A stretch of DNA of 54,399 nucleotides from Bacillota bacterium (GTDB taxonomy: Bacteria > Bacillota > Clostridia > Christensenellales > SZUA-584): positions 1 to 54,399 of the forward strand of contig JAEWCC010000053.1 in the NCBI GenBank assembly GCA_023390815.1. Reading direction: 5' to 3'. The position numbers and the translations under genes were made by a program. Positions 40,049 to 49,293 of the stretch are shown one piece after another. The notes beneath the pieces are model-generated. The model was given only the letters and a program-made list of their open reading frames with translations. It made no database searches and had not been told where the DNA came from. Numbering within the stretch: position 1 is the stretch's first letter; each line of letters begins with the position of its first letter.

Positions 40049-41614
40049 TTATGCTTTGGAGCCTGCCAGCCTGCGCCGGTGCGCGCCGTGGAAGAAGACG
40101 CTGAGCGGCCACCACAGCACGCCGAATATCGGGAACACGCACCACAGGAAACCCGGCGAGGTCATCAGGTTGATGATCGTCACGAGCGCGATGACCAGCA
40201 AAGCGCCCGCGAAAGAGAACCCCAGCGGGCTCCTCTTTTCGGCAAAGAACACGGCGGCGGGCCACCAGAGGATGGCGAGCGCGGGGAACAGGCCCCAGAG
40301 GAAGCCGGGGGATGTCATCAGGTTGATAGCCAGCAGTATGCCGATGGCGAACGCGGAGCCTGCGAGCGCGAAGCCGAACGGCTTGTGCTTGCCCCGAAAC
40401 GCCATCGCGAGCGGCCACCAGAGGATGGCCAGCGCGGGGAACACGCACCAGAGGAAACCGGGAGAGGTCATCAGGTTGATGACAATCAGCGTGCCGATGG
40501 CGAGCGCAGCGCCCGCAATCGAAAAACCGAAGGGTTTGTGCTGTCCTTTGAATGCCATCGCGAGCGGCCACCACAGGATAGCCAGCGCGGGGAATACACA
40601 CCAGAGGAAGCCCGGCGACGTGATCAGATTGACCGCAGCCAGAAAGACAATGGTCAAAAGGCTGGTCGCAATGGAGTAAGCCCGCCACGCATGCTTGCGG
40701 GCGAACGCGAGCGTCATCGGCCACCATAGGATTGCAAACGCCGGATAGAAAGCCCATACCGCGCCGGGCGAGTAGATCAGATTGACTGCCGCGAAGAACG
40801 CGATGGAAAATACGCTCATCACCAGCGCGTAGATGTGCGGCTGGCGCTGGCCGTAAAAGAATGTGGACAACATCCACCAGAGCAGCGGGAACAGGATAAA
40901 TATGATCCACGGGGAGCCGGGCTCCAGCAGGGCGTTGAGCGCGCCGTACCACGCGAGCGTGAGCGCCGAGCCGAACACCGAGAACATCGAAGCCCCGAAC
41001 CGTTTGCCGAGCAGCATCGAGAGCGGCCACATGATGACCGGGAAACAGGCGAACAGCGCCCATGGGTATGCGGTGCTCATTAGGTTGCAGCCGATGAGGT
41101 ACGCGATGGTGATTACCGCGCCCGCGACGGAGAAGCCTTTGCCGTCGTGCCTGCCGCCAAAATAGAGGCTCAGCGGCCACCACCGCGCAGCGAAGATGGC
41201 ATGGATCGCCCAGAATTGCCCGGGCGTAAGCAGCAGATTAATCGCGAGGCAGTACGCGGTAATCAGCGCGGCCAGCAGCAGCGCGAACGGCAGCTTCGTC
41301 AGCCGGTCTTTCAGCAGCATGCCGAGCGGCCAGCAGAGGATGACCGGCGCGGGGTATACGAACCACAGCGTGTGCGGCGTAACGATCCAGTTGAGCGCCG
41401 CGAGGAACGCGACCAGCAGCAGGCTTTCCGCCACGGCGAATGCCGTATAGCGCCTGGCTTTGCATAACAGCACGCCAATCGGCCATCCGGCCAGCGCCAC
41501 TGCCGAAGGGATGAACCACAGCACGCCGGGCGTGAGCATCAGGTTTGCCACGGCCAGCAAGGCCGCAATCAACAAGGCCCCTGCGATTGCAAAGGGGGTA
41601 GCATAGCTTTTCAT
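40049..41614 (-). CDS. Giant repeat membrane protein: ten tandem 2TM units
   Basis: 521 residues from ATG 41614 (GAGGT 6 nt upstream; ATG 41617 possible). The whole protein is ten units of about 50 residues. Each has one hydrophobic helix, the motif NLxTSPGFLW (or variant), a second helix FPALAILWWPLAM and a short basic linker such as GKHKPF. This predicts some 20 membrane helices. Units 7-10 are nearly identical to each other, while units 1-5 are diverged, so the array grew by recent duplication at the C-terminal end. The single unit in the upstream HAAS protein (ITPGFLWCIFPIFGVLWWPL) is the probable source. No substrate-binding or catalytic residue is evident, and I know no such ten-fold protein. 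Confidence 0.75.
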   Translation of the reverse strand: MKSYATPFAIAGALLIAALLAVANLMLTPGVLWFIPSAVALAGWPIGVLLCKARRYTAFAVAESLLLVAFLAALNWIVTPHTLWFVYPAPVILCWPLGMLLKDRLTKLPFALLLAALITAYCLAINLLLTPGQFWAIHAIFAARWWPLSLYFGGRHDGKGFSVAGAVITIAYLIGCNLMSTAYPWALFACFPVIMWPLSMLLGKRFGASMFSVFGSALTLAWYGALNALLEPGSPWIIFILFPLLWWMLSTFFYGQRQPHIYALVMSVFSIAFFAAVNLIYSPGAVWAFYPAFAILWWPMTLAFARKHAWRAYSIATSLLTIVFLAAVNLITSPGFLWCVFPALAILWWPLAMAFKGQHKPFGFSIAGAALAIGTLIVINLMTSPGFLWCVFPALAILWWPLAMAFRGKHKPFGFALAGSAFAIGILLAINLMTSPGFLWGLFPALAILWWPAAVFFAEKRSPLGFSFAGALLVIALVTIINLMTSPGFLWCVFPIFGVLWWPLSVFFHGAHRRRLAGSKA

Positions 41615-41668
41615 CATTTTACCTCGATTCGAAGATTCGGCACCCGGTCTGCCGGGGCCGGGTCGTCG

Positions 41669-42076
41669 TCATTTTTTCACCCGGATCCACCGGAAGAACA
41701 TCGCGAGCGGCCACCACAGCACGCCGAATATGGGGAATATGCACCACAGGAACCCCGGTGTGATATAGAGGTTGATAAACAGCACCAGCCCGACGATGAG
41801 CAGGCTGCCCACGATGGAGAAGCCCAACTGGAACCCCGCGTTGCTGCGGGTGACCGGCAGCTGCTGCTGCGTGCGCAGCTCGTCGCGGATATCGCTGATG
41901 TCCCCAAACTCCACGATGGCGCGGTTGATCGCGTCCTCCTCGGCCTTGCCCTGCTCCATCAGGTCCCGCACCTTCTCCTGCAGGTTTTCTACGATCTCTC
42001 TCTTGAGGGCGTCTTTGCGCTCGCTGTCGGGGATTTCCCGGAACAGCGCGTCCACATGCTCCTGAATGGTCTTCAT
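41669..42076 (-). CDS. HAAS-type helical domain plus one 2TM unit
   Basis: 135 residues, GGAGGAGC before ATG 42076, which overlaps the padR stop. Residues 1-65 (VDALFREIPDSERKDALKRE, then AINRAIVEFGDISDIRDEL) form the helical HAAS/permease-prefix domain often paired with PadR regulators. After a short linker comes one 2TM unit with the LYITPGFLWCIFPIFGVLWW motif. It likely sits in the membrane with the helical domain in the cytoplasm. The gene is between padR and the ten-fold repeat gene. Confidence 0.8.
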   Translation of the reverse strand: MKTIQEHVDALFREIPDSERKDALKREIVENLQEKVRDLMEQGKAEEDAINRAIVEFGDISDIRDELRTQQQLPVTRSNAGFQLGFSIVGSLLIVGLVLFINLYITPGFLWCIFPIFGVLWWPLAMFFRWIRVKK

Positions 42077-42408
42077 TTCTGCTCCTCCAACTCCATAAAA
42101 ATATCGATGATTTCTTTCGTTTTGCGCCACTCGTCCACTTCCTCGCGGAAGAACGCGCGCCCCAGCGGCGTGATGCTGTAATACCGCCGCCTGCCGCCGA
42201 GCGAGATATCGCCCTCGTACGAGGTGATGAGCTCCTTCTTCTCGAGGCGCTGGAACACCGCGTAGAGCGTCGCCTCCTTGATCTGGAACTGGTCCTCTGT
42301 GCGGCGGCTGATCTCCTTGCTGATCTCGTAGCCGTAGCGGTCCTTCTCGAGGATCAGGCGCAGGATGATGGAATCCAGGTGACCTCTGATAATATCGCTG
42401 TTGATCAT
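42073..42408 (-). CDS. PadR-family transcriptional regulator
   Basis: 111 residues, GGTGAGGG before ATG 42408. Winged-helix PadR domain: ILRLILEKDRYGYEISKEIS, IKEATLYAVFQRLEKKELI, GGRRRYYSITPLGR, followed by a short C-terminal helix. PadR proteins repress membrane or stress genes and are often autoregulated. The three-gene operon padR-HAAS-repeat protein has overlapping or close junctions. Confidence 0.93.
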   Translation of the reverse strand: MINSDIIRGHLDSIILRLILEKDRYGYEISKEISRRTEDQFQIKEATLYAVFQRLEKKELITSYEGDISLGGRRRYYSITPLGRAFFREEVDEWRKTKEIIDIFMELEEQK

Positions 42409-42491
42409 ACCCTCACCTTTCGTGCATTACTCTTTCAGGCAGTATTGTTTGAAATAGTGCACCATCTCATAGAATTCTGTCTGATAGAGCT

Positions 42492-42520
42492 ATATTACAT
42501 GGAGTACTTGCGTTTGTCAA
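42492..42520 (-). promoter_or_regulatory. Promoter of the padR operon
   Basis: Minus strand TTGACA (42520-42515), 17-bp spacer, TAATAT (42497-42492), giving a leader of about 80 nt. The rest of 42409-42765 is AT-rich towards the STAND gene and contains TATAAT at 42691-42696 without a convincing -35. Confidence 0.75.
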
Positions 42521-42765
42521 CAGGTTTTTAAGGAAATTTGTGCAAAAATTTACCGGAAGGGAGGGGGGGGGGAAGATGCAGGCGGGTGGCTAATAGTTTT
42601 TGCGGAGGCTTGAAACAACAATGACGTCATACCAATATGAGAGATAAAAAGGGAGAATGGTACTAAAAGTGTATTTATATGAAAGGATAATATAATAAAT
42701 ATGTCGAACTATGTATTATGGCTTTAATTATCACCTTGAAATCCATACAGAAGGAATCTTAAAGA

Positions 42766-45700
42766 GTGTCTAGGCTTACTGATATTAAATATAAAATAGA
42801 TCAACTTGATGGTGGGGCTTTTCAATGTCTCTGTGATGCATATTTGTCATGCTTGGGTTATAAAAATATATATTCTCTTGGCATGAAATCCGGAACAAAT
42901 AAAACTGCCAAAGGAAATCCAGATACTTATTTTCTGAATGCAGATGGAAAATATATTTTTGTTATGTATACAACCCAGAAACAAGACTTTATTAATAAAG
43001 CAATGGAGGACGTTAAAAAATGCTTTGATCCATCATTAACTGGAGTTGAAGCTTCTGAAGTGGTTGAAATTATTTATTGCCATACTTATGGTAGGCTTAC
43101 CCCTGGAAAAGATAAATCATTAAGAGATTACTGCAAAGACCGTACTGTATTACTTACTCTTAAAGGGTTAGACGAAATATCCACTGATTTATACCTACGA
43201 TACCATGCTATTTCAAAAGATATCTTAGGTATTTCTGTGGATACAGGCCAAATAACTGATGTACAAACATTTATTGAATCTCATGATGCAATTAAAATAT
43301 CAGCACCTCTAAAGACAGAATTTATGTTTCGTAATACTGAAAAAGAAAATGCAATTGTACAACTGAATTCGAATAATGTTCTTGTGATCTCTGGGCCAGC
43401 TGGAATAGGTAAAACAAGATTTGCACTAGAAGTATGCAACATATTCGCTATACAAAATGGTTATAACGTTCTTTGCATTAGAAGTAACCATTTGGAAATT
43501 TACGAAGATTTAAAGAGCGCTCTTGAATATGACAAGGAATATATATTATTAATTGACGATGCAAATGAACTTACCGGACTCCATCATGTCTTTGATTATT
43601 TCGTTAAAGGCGGAGGACTTTTGTCATTAAAAATTATAATTACTGTGCGGGATTATGCTAGAAATGATGTATTAAAGAATATCCTTGAGAGTGAGAAGCC
43701 TGTTACTATAAAGCTTACTTCATTATCTGATGATGAAATACGTCAGTTAATGGAGAAATCATATGGTATCACTAACCATCTATATACAGATCGTATAATA
43801 GCAATTGCTGAGGGTAATGCGCGTTTAGCTATGCTTGCGGGTAAAATTGCATTAGAGACACAAAATTTAGACACAATTCGGGATGCTTCTGAACTATATG
43901 ATCATTATTATTGCAAACAAATTGAAAGTATTTTAGCAGGTAACATGACGAGCATAATTTCCGCCGGTATTATTGCGTTTTTACAGTCAATACATCTTGG
44001 TTATTTGGATCAAATGGAGGAGATTTTTAATGCTACTAGAATTACCGAAACACAGTTTATTGTTGATATTAAGCAGTTACATGATTTAGAGCTCGTTGAT
44101 ATATGTAATGATAAAGCTGCTAGGATTTCAGATCAGAGTTTTGGGAATTTTCTAATAAAATATGTATTTATTGATAAAAAGTTAATACCGCTCCATCTTA
44201 TGATAGACATATGTTTCAAGTTCAATAAAGCCCGTACTATTTCCGCATGTAATATTTTGCTTAACGTTTTTTCTGATGCAACAGTGCAGAAACATATTGA
44301 GCATGAAATAAATTATGTTTGGGATAATCTTAAGTCTGACCAAGATCGTTTTTTACCGTTTTTAAAGGCTTTTCATATGGTTCGACCTACAGAGACATTA
44401 CTTATTATACAAAAACAGATTGAAGCAGAAGCACCCACAGCTTTTGATGTCAATTCAATCGACTTTAAGAAAGCCAATAATGGAAAAGAAATAAAAAATG
44501 TGATTATTCATATTCTAAGCAGCTTTTCTATTCATGAGCAACTTCCAGAAGCTATTGATCTCCTTCTTATTTATTATAAAAAACGCCCGGATTTATTTAT
44601 TGAATTCTACTGGTTATTCACTGGGCGGTATGGAATTAATAAAGATTCTGACCGTTTTCAATACTACACACAGAATACTGTAGTAGAGCATCTTTTAACT
44701 TATATAGGAACGGATTCTTCTGATGAAAATGTCTTGCTTTTTATACACGTTGCAGAATACTATTTAAAGCTTTTTTATACTCCTGCAGAAGGCGGAAGGC
44801 ATAATTCGGTTGTATTTTATAGGATTCCGCTTAAGTGTACGGATATCGTAATGTCCTATCGGAATAAACTATGGGAATTTCTTTTCAGAATATATAAAGG
44901 TGGAAGATTTACTGCGGTTATTGAAAATTTAATAGAAAACTATGGAAATGAATACGGAGAAACAATCGATTACCAAGTTGTTCAAAAAGAATATGACTCT
45001 ATTCTGTCTTTTTCTAGTGAAATGTTTAATCCCGAATGCCTCCACCATTGCATCATAGCTAATCATATAAAGCAAGTAGGGAAACGAGCAGGGATATCAG
45101 ATTTTAATCAACTTCATGCTTTTCTCTGTTCACCAAAGTATAAAATCTATCATACTTTAACGAATGTTGAGCATGATAGAAAATTTAAAGAGGAAGAAGG
45201 ACGCCGAAAGAATAGAATAATTCAAATGATAAAGGATTATTCTAATAAAGAGATAGAATTTATGTTCCGAGTATGCAAGGAAAGTGTAGGGATTATTGAA
45301 AATAAGTATCCTCTTGCATTTGGATTAGGATGTGCTTTTAATGAGTTATCAAAAGATACAACAGTATATATAACCGCGGTTGAGTTATATCTACAATACG
45401 ATACGCCGTGTGATATATGTCCCGATAATATCGTAAGAATACTTTTTCAGATTCTTCCTATAGATGAAGTTAAGAGACTCATTTTGAAATATGATTATAC
45501 TCAGCAAAATGCATGGTTATGGGCATTTTATACCGAAGTTCCACAGGAACAAATAGTAGAAGAATACGTAAGTGAACTTTTTGCCTATCTTTCAACCCCA
45601 AACCTTCAGTTACGCTCTTCGCCATATAGGCCAATTGAATTAATAGATAAATATTCTTGTATTGATCCTAATATCAGGATAACTGCAAGCCGGATAATAT

Positions 45701-46506
45701 CTGAGCATTATGAGGAATCACCATTTGTATTCCACCTGTATTTCTCGCTGATGCTTAATCCAAATAGTAATGAGGCAGGTAAAATCATTGAAAAATATAG
45801 GAGTGATTTACCATTATTAGAGGATATCTATTTAAAATCAATTGCTTACATAGACCATGATGACTATGATGGTTCATTCTTGATACTTTTAATAGATGCT
45901 GATAGTGAATTTATAGGCCAATATCTAGATCAATTGCTCATGCAAAACGATAATACAACTCTAAGTAAATATGAAACATATATTAATCGTCTATATCAAA
46001 TTTGGCATCATCCGGATTATTTAGAGCGAATTAATACTATTGTATCGCATATTTACGATAAAGTGAAAGATGATAGATGGAAGGTAGGGTATATTCTAGA
46101 GCATTTATTTACACATAACTCAAATGATATTGATATAATCACTCATCAGGACGAATGGATAAAGCAAATTATTAGCCTCCATAATACAGACGATGACCTT
46201 ATGTATTCAATATTTAGTGCTATATCAGAGTTGTCATCGGAGCGTAGAAAAAAAGCCATTATACACTTCATAGCTCTCAATCCAGACCCTGAGCATTTCC
46301 AGCAACTACCCCTTGAGGCTTCTCACTGGGGTGGGTGGGGTAGTATGATACCTGAGATGGAGAAACGTATTACTTTCTTGTCATCACTATTACCAGATTT
46401 ATCTGGATTAAAATATTTGCAGCACAAACAGCGTATTGAAAACGATATCCAAATGTGGCGAGCAAGAATTGAAGCCGAAGAAATAGATGAACTCCTTAGG
46501 TCATAA
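42766..46506 (+). CDS. STAND NTPase with N-terminal nuclease-like domain (Avs-like architecture)
   Basis: 1246 residues, GTG start with AAGGAA ~9 nt upstream. Residues 1-150 resemble a restriction-like domain: FQCLCDAYLSCLGYKNI, KGNPDTYF with D53, then GKYIFVMYTTQ. From memory, relatives read EYTTQ, so the acidic residue may be replaced by Met67. A STAND ATPase (nSTAND3-like) follows: Walker A GPAGIGKT (210-217), Walker B YILLIDDAN (D264, D265) and IIITVRDYAR. The remaining ~850 residues are helical repeats, probably sensing a phage protein, ending with HWGGWGSMIPEMEKRI. The gene is AT-rich, single and lies between host operons. Such proteins are often single-gene anti-phage sensors, an inference here. 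Confidence 0.72.
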   Translation: MSRLTDIKYKIDQLDGGAFQCLCDAYLSCLGYKNIYSLGMKSGTNKTAKGNPDTYFLNADGKYIFVMYTTQKQDFINKAMEDVKKCFDPSLTGVEASEVVEIIYCHTYGRLTPGKDKSLRDYCKDRTVLLTLKGLDEISTDLYLRYHAISKDILGISVDTGQITDVQTFIESHDAIKISAPLKTEFMFRNTEKENAIVQLNSNNVLVISGPAGIGKTRFALEVCNIFAIQNGYNVLCIRSNHLEIYEDLKSALEYDKEYILLIDDANELTGLHHVFDYFVKGGGLLSLKIIITVRDYARNDVLKNILESEKPVTIKLTSLSDDEIRQLMEKSYGITNHLYTDRIIAIAEGNARLAMLAGKIALETQNLDTIRDASELYDHYYCKQIESILAGNMTSIISAGIIAFLQSIHLGYLDQMEEIFNATRITETQFIVDIKQLHDLELVDICNDKAARISDQSFGNFLIKYVFIDKKLIPLHLMIDICFKFNKARTISACNILLNVFSDATVQKHIEHEINYVWDNLKSDQDRFLPFLKAFHMVRPTETLLIIQKQIEAEAPTAFDVNSIDFKKANNGKEIKNVIIHILSSFSIHEQLPEAIDLLLIYYKKRPDLFIEFYWLFTGRYGINKDSDRFQYYTQNTVVEHLLTYIGTDSSDENVLLFIHVAEYYLKLFYTPAEGGRHNSVVFYRIPLKCTDIVMSYRNKLWEFLFRIYKGGRFTAVIENLIENYGNEYGETIDYQVVQKEYDSILSFSSEMFNPECLHHCIIANHIKQVGKRAGISDFNQLHAFLCSPKYKIYHTLTNVEHDRKFKEEEGRRKNRIIQMIKDYSNKEIEFMFRVCKESVGIIENKYPLAFGLGCAFNELSKDTTVYITAVELYLQYDTPCDICPDNIVRILFQILPIDEVKRLILKYDYTQQNAWLWAFYTEVPQEQIVEEYVSELFAYLSTPNLQLRSSPYRPIELIDKYSCIDPNIRITASRIISEHYEESPFVFHLYFSLMLNPNSNEAGKIIEKYRSDLPLLEDIYLKSIAYIDHDDYDGSFLILLIDADSEFIGQYLDQLLMQNDNTTLSKYETYINRLYQIWHHPDYLERINTIVSHIYDKVKDDRWKVGYILEHLFTHNSNDIDIITHQDEWIKQIISLHNTDDDLMYSIFSAISELSSERRKKAIIHFIALNPDPEHFQQLPLEASHWGGWGSMIPEMEKRITFLSSLLPDLSGLKYLQHKQRIENDIQMWRARIEAEEIDELLRS

Positions 46507-46729
46507 ATTCATAATAAAATACTGCTAGATAGTCTTATTAACTCCATATAATCTGTCGAATTTATGAGCTGTATTTTAGTTATGGTTAACTCCCATTTTC
46601 TAATTAAAAATAAACGAGGGCAAGGATAGCCTGTGCGCGTACAGCAAAAGCAACCCATAAAAAATGCTCCTTTCTCCGCATATTTTCCTCCTCCATACGA
46701 AAGATAACGGTAAGGAGGTATGGGAATAT

Positions 46730-47209
46730 ATGATCAGTTTTAACCAGAAGGAAACATCGTTTTTGCAGGATTTGAAGAAGGAAGAGGAGCTGTGCATCAA
46801 GAAGTATAACGGCTACGCGAGCCAGGCGCAGGACCCGCAGCTAAAGCAATTGATGACGCAGCTCGCGCAGCAGGAGCAGAAGCATCTCGATACCATCAAT
46901 CAGCTGCTGAGCGGCCAATTGCCCAGCATGGCCGCCGGGCAGCAGGGCCAGCAGCAGCAGCAAGCGCAGCAGCAGCAGGCGTACCCGCCGATATCGGGAG
47001 GCACGCCTAATGAAGGCGACTCCGTGCTGTGCGAGGATCAGCTCTCCACCGAAAAATACGTTTCTTCCACCTACGACACGGCGATCTTCGAGTTCCGCGA
47101 CGCGAATGTCCGGCAGATTTTAAACCACATTCAAAAGGAAGAGCAGCAGCACGGGGAGAAGCTGTTCAACTATATGAGCTCCCACGGCATGTATACCGTG
47201 CCGCAATGA
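46730..47209 (+). CDS. CotF-family spore coat-like protein
   Basis: 159 residues; TAAGGAGGT ends 10 nt before ATG 46730. Ferritin-like helices (SFLQDLKKEEELCIKKYNGY; LMTQLAQQEQKHLDTINQLL) surround a Gln-rich linker (GQQGQQQQQAQQQQ). The C-terminal half STYDTAIFEFRDANVRQILN and IQKEEQQHGEKLFNYM is typical of the CotF/DUF2383-like coat family. It indicates that the organism or its lineage forms spores. The preceding 46507-46729 gap shows no feature apart from the ribosome binding site. Confidence 0.85.
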   Translation: MISFNQKETSFLQDLKKEEELCIKKYNGYASQAQDPQLKQLMTQLAQQEQKHLDTINQLLSGQLPSMAAGQQGQQQQQAQQQQAYPPISGGTPNEGDSVLCEDQLSTEKYVSSTYDTAIFEFRDANVRQILNHIQKEEQQHGEKLFNYMSSHGMYTVPQ

Positions 47210-47220
47210 TGGCAGCAACG

Positions 47221-47248
47221 AGGGACGCCGCGATGGCGTCCTTTTTAT
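47221..47248 (+). terminator. Terminator after cotF-like gene
   Basis: GGACGCC (47223-47229) and GGCGTCC (47235-47241), loop 5 nt, then TTTTTATT. Confidence 0.88.
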
Positions 47249-47286
47249 TGCTGCCGGGGAGAGTAGAGGGGGCAAGTGTTAGTGTC

Positions 47287-49134
47287 TCAGCCGCAGTAGC
47301 GCCAGGGCCTGCCGAGTACCTTCTCGACGAACGTCCGCGCAATCTCGGGGTCGAACTGGGAGCCCGCGTTCTCGATGATCTCCTTGATCGCGACTTCCCG
47401 CGCCAGAGCCTTGCGGTACGGTCTGTCCTGCGTCATGGCGTCGTATGCGTCGACGACTGCGATGACGCGCGACAGCAGCGGAATCTCTTCTCCCGATAGG
47501 CCGCCCGGATAGCCGCCGCCGTCCCAGCGCTCGTGATGGCAGAGGATATACTGCGCCACGCGCGTCAGCTCCGCCGAAGCCTGCGTGATCCGGAAACCCG
47601 CCTCGGGGTGCTTCTTGATCTCCGTCCATTCGGACGAAGACAGTTTGCCGGGCTTGGAGAGTATCTTCTCGTGGATGCAGATCTTCCCGATATCGTGCAG
47701 CGTGGACAAGAGGTCCAGATCGACGAGCTGCTGGTCGGAAAGCCTGAGCTCGCGCCCGAGCGCGCGGGAAAGCTTGACCATGCGTTCCGAGTGTTCCTCG
47801 GTCTCGTGGCTGGTCTCAGTCATCGTCGCCTTGATGGAGGAGATCATGGAGCCGTGCGTGCTCTTATGCTCCAGCAGCTTGCGCTTGTACATAAAGTCTT
47901 CGGCGTCCTTTTGGATGGCGTCGATGCGCTCCTCTGCCGCGGTTTTGGTCGCGTAGCCCAAAGCGATGCTGGGCTGCACGGCGAGGGTGTCGGGCTCTTT
48001 CTTGAAGCCCCTGCACGCCTTGTCGATGCGGTCGCATATGGACTGCGCAATGGTATCTGGGGTGCCCGGCAGCAGAATGCAGAATTCGTCCCCGCCGATC
48101 CGCGAGATGATGTCCTCCTGCCTGCAGGCGCTTTTGAGTATCTGCGCGATCGTGATCAGCAGCTTGTCTCCTTCGTTATGCCCGAACGCGTCGTTTGTGA
48201 GCTTCAAACCATTGACGTCGCCCATGATGATGGAGATGGGCAGCTGGCGGCTCGTATCGAGGCGCTTTTTTTCCTCGTCGAAAAAGGCGCGGTTGTAAAG
48301 GCCCGTCAGCGCGTCGTGGTAGCTTAAATAGAGAATCTCGTTCTCACGCTGTTTGCTTTCGCTGATGTCGTGGAAGTTGATCAGGATGCCGCCGATATCC
48401 GGATTCGCCGTCAGATTGACCGCGGTCAGGCGGATCGCCCGGTCCCTGCCGTCCTTGTGCCTGCACACGCACTCGGTGATCGACATGGCGTTGTCCTCCG
48501 CAGGCGTCAGCTCGCGGTCCAGGTCGTTTTGGGGCGTCAGCGGCGCAATCAGCTTTTTGAGGTCGCTGCCGATGATATCCTCCGGCTCCCAGCCGAACAG
48601 CTTCTTGATATTCGGGCTGATGTAGGTGACCGCGCCGTCGCTGTTTTTGATCGCGATGACGTCGGTGATGTTTTCGATCATGGCCTTTTGTTTGGCCTCA
48701 CTGAGGCGCAGCGCCTCCTTGGCGGTTTCATATTCGGTGATGTCCCGGCTGATGCCCCAGGTGCCGATGATGCTGCCTTTGCGATCGTAGAGCGGATATT
48801 TGGAGGTAGAAGCCCAGGTGGTCATGCCGTCCAGCCGCACCAGCTTTTCGATCTTGCCGATGACCGGCTTGCCCGTCTCGAGAATTTCCCGCTCCGCCTC
48901 AAGGCTCTGCTCCGCGTTGTAAAAGTAGTCGAAGTCCGTTTTCCCGATCATCGTGTCGGTCTTTTTGATGCCGTGCTTCATCGCGCGGTGTTTATTGTTG
49001 TAAATAAACCGTGAGTTTCTGTCTTTGAAATATATCGAGTCCAGCGAATGGGTCATGATCGCCTCGAACATGATGTGCTCGGATATGCTGGAAGGTTTTA
49101 ACCTGCGTTTTTTATCGCCGGTGGTGCGGTTCAT
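47287..49134 (-). CDS. PAS-PAS-GGDEF-HD-GYP c-di-GMP turnover protein
   Basis: 615 residues from ATG 49134 (AGAGGTG 7 nt upstream). Two PAS domains (about 20-135 and 150-270), a GGDEF domain with IGGDEF and an I-site RQED five residues earlier, and an HD-GYP domain with LLSTLHDIGKICIHEKIL, CHHERWDGGGYPGGL and ARVI-type text SRVIAVVDAYDAMT. Both catalytic motifs appear intact, so it could make and degrade c-di-GMP under PAS control. No TM helix is seen; it is soluble. Confidence 0.92.
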   Translation of the reverse strand: MNRTTGDKKRRLKPSSISEHIMFEAIMTHSLDSIYFKDRNSRFIYNNKHRAMKHGIKKTDTMIGKTDFDYFYNAEQSLEAEREILETGKPVIGKIEKLVRLDGMTTWASTSKYPLYDRKGSIIGTWGISRDITEYETAKEALRLSEAKQKAMIENITDVIAIKNSDGAVTYISPNIKKLFGWEPEDIIGSDLKKLIAPLTPQNDLDRELTPAEDNAMSITECVCRHKDGRDRAIRLTAVNLTANPDIGGILINFHDISESKQRENEILYLSYHDALTGLYNRAFFDEEKKRLDTSRQLPISIIMGDVNGLKLTNDAFGHNEGDKLLITIAQILKSACRQEDIISRIGGDEFCILLPGTPDTIAQSICDRIDKACRGFKKEPDTLAVQPSIALGYATKTAAEERIDAIQKDAEDFMYKRKLLEHKSTHGSMISSIKATMTETSHETEEHSERMVKLSRALGRELRLSDQQLVDLDLLSTLHDIGKICIHEKILSKPGKLSSSEWTEIKKHPEAGFRITQASAELTRVAQYILCHHERWDGGGYPGGLSGEEIPLLSRVIAVVDAYDAMTQDRPYRKALAREVAIKEIIENAGSQFDPEIARTFVEKVLGRPWRYCG

Positions 49135-49293
49135 GGACAAACACCTCTGTCATAATTTGATAAAGAATATAATTAGATATAAAATTGTGCATACAGACAC
49201 ATATATGCATATATAATCAATATCGCACAGAATGAAACTACATTTAATAAAAATTAAACTTTTATGATAAAAAAATGAAAAAAACCGAAGTTG

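Noticed and set aside
39828..41183. 451-codon minus-strand frame overlapping the repeat protein
   Set aside because: Alternative frame of the ten-fold 2TM protein; it is Arg/His-rich without hydrophobic pattern and inherits its length from the DNA repeats.
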